Shown here piece by piece: positions 34,363 to 34,865 of a DNA stretch of 34,865 bases. Every line of letters starts with the position of its first letter. Position 1 is the stretch's first letter. The notes below the pieces were generated by a model, which did not search any database, was not told where the DNA came from, and worked only from the letters and a program-made list of their open reading frames with translations. Origin of the DNA: an uncultured Bacteroidota bacterium (GTDB lineage Bacteria; Bacteroidota; Bacteroidia; Flavobacteriales; Flavobacteriaceae). The translations under genes were made by a program, and so were the position numbers. The DNA lies in contig CABYIO010000011.1 of NCBI GenBank assembly GCA_902519075.1, positions 1 through 34,865 of the forward strand, read 5' to 3'.

Positions 34363-34865
34363 TTATCGAATAGTTGGCTCACCATCAATATATCCAAGTG
34401 ACTTTAAAAATATATCAGCCCTATATAGGGTGTCAATAAAATCCTCCCCCTTGTTAAAAAATGAATGTTCAGCACCATCATAAAAAACAACTTCACAAAT
34501 ACTTCCAACTTTTTTCATTTTTTGATCATAGTCCTCAATTGTTTTTATTGGAATGAACTTGTCCTCTGTTCCTACGAATATAATTGTTGGTGGAGAATCC
34601 TTACTAATATTATGTATGGGAGAACCTTCTATTGGTGGAAAGGTTAAATTAATTTTTGTTTTATTTATAAACGAATTATAACCAAATGAACCTGGGCTAG
34701 TATCAACAATTGGATTAAAAAGAACTAAAGCATTAGGTCTTGAACTAATTTTTAAATTTTCATTTTTATTATCAAATTTATCAATGTTTGCAGACGATGC
34801 GGCTAAATGTCCACCTGCTGAACCGCCTCCAGCAGCAATCATATTTGGGTTTATACTAAATATTT
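34363..34865 (-). CDS. Alpha/beta-hydrolase (esterase/lipase, BD-FAE-like), truncated at the right edge
   Basis: Minus-strand frame open to base 34865, so the N-terminus is outside the window; the ATG at 34842 is internal because the frame continues (INPNM...) beyond it. The visible 167 residues contain the nucleophile elbow GGGSAGGHLAA, an acid region GTEDKFIPIKT, and the final catalytic His in GAEHSFF. This matches the dienelactone/esterase group that includes acetyl-xylan and feruloyl esterases, which fits its place beside the xylose genes. It is convergent with the symporter, 103 bp apart. The exact substrate cannot be judged from the C-terminal half alone. Confidence 0.75.
   Translation of the reverse strand, partial: IFSINPNMIAAGGGSAGGHLAASSANIDKFDNKNENLKISSRPNALVLFNPIVDTSPGSFGYNSFINKTKINLTFPPIEGSPIHNISKDSPPTIIFVGTEDKFIPIKTIEDYDQKMKKVGSICEVVFYDGAEHSFFNKGEDFIDTLYRADIFLKSLGYIDGEPTIR

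Noticed and set aside
1-34865. CRISPR array, insertion sequence, toxin-antitoxin or defence system
   Set aside because: No regularly spaced direct repeats, transposase motifs or terminal inverted repeats, and no recognised defence genes beyond the AddAB-like repair nucleases.

Overview
The window is AT-rich, densely packed DNA that reads as a member of the Bacteroidota, most likely a marine-type Flavobacteriia. The support is a C-terminal type IX secretion (T9SS) sorting domain on a 1085-residue secreted protein, OmpA proteins with TSP3 repeats, lipoproteins, several promoter candidates of the Bacteroidota type (TTG, 17-23 bp, TAnnTTTG), and families common in that phylum (DUF3078, DoxX-like, SixA-like, BspA/DUF285). 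No ribosomal RNA, insertion sequence, phage structural gene or CRISPR array is visible. One tRNA-Ala(GGC) lies at 27431-27504.

Layout. (1) 1-7047: an AddA-like helicase-nuclease, cut by the left window edge, and an AddB-like nuclease, separated by two tandem OmpA-type barrel genes and a strong terminator. (2) 7177-8544: a protein with the shape of a tyrosine recombinase whose Arg, His, Arg and His catalytic positions are substituted while the Tyr is kept at the expected spacing. (3) 8519-16762: a GH2 beta-mannosidase-like lipoprotein, then mixed envelope and metabolic genes (DUF3078, Bax inhibitor-1 like, OM barrel, alpha/beta hydrolase, DoxX-like, SixA-like, DUF457-like, and a 54-residue membrane protein). 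(4) 16741-25651: glycan degradation, with a GH3-GH43 pair, an atypical SDR overlapping a GH53 galactanase, and a very large Asp-box/GEVED protein exported by T9SS. (5) 25899-28603: two lipoproteins with nearly identical signal-peptide DNA, the tRNA, and a compact four-ORF operon of small proteins. (6) 28672-34865: a formylglycine-generating-enzyme-like lipoprotein, then xylulokinase, xylose isomerase, a sodium/solute symporter, and the end of an esterase.

How the genes fit together. The window outlines a hemicellulose-to-pentose route. The GH3 and GH43 enzymes would release xylose (and possibly arabinose) from xylo-oligosaccharides, GH2 would trim mannosides and GH53 would cut beta-1,4-galactan. 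The SSS symporter would import the sugar, and XylA and XylB would carry it to xylulose 5-phosphate. No SusC/SusD pair and no sugar-responsive regulator is present, so this is not a classical PUL within these bounds. The most unusual items are the catalytically substituted recombinase, the 89-bp sequence-identical island shared by the two OmpA paralogues, the FGE-like lipoprotein with an intact Cys pair but no sulfatase nearby, and four genes whose only sensible start is TTG.
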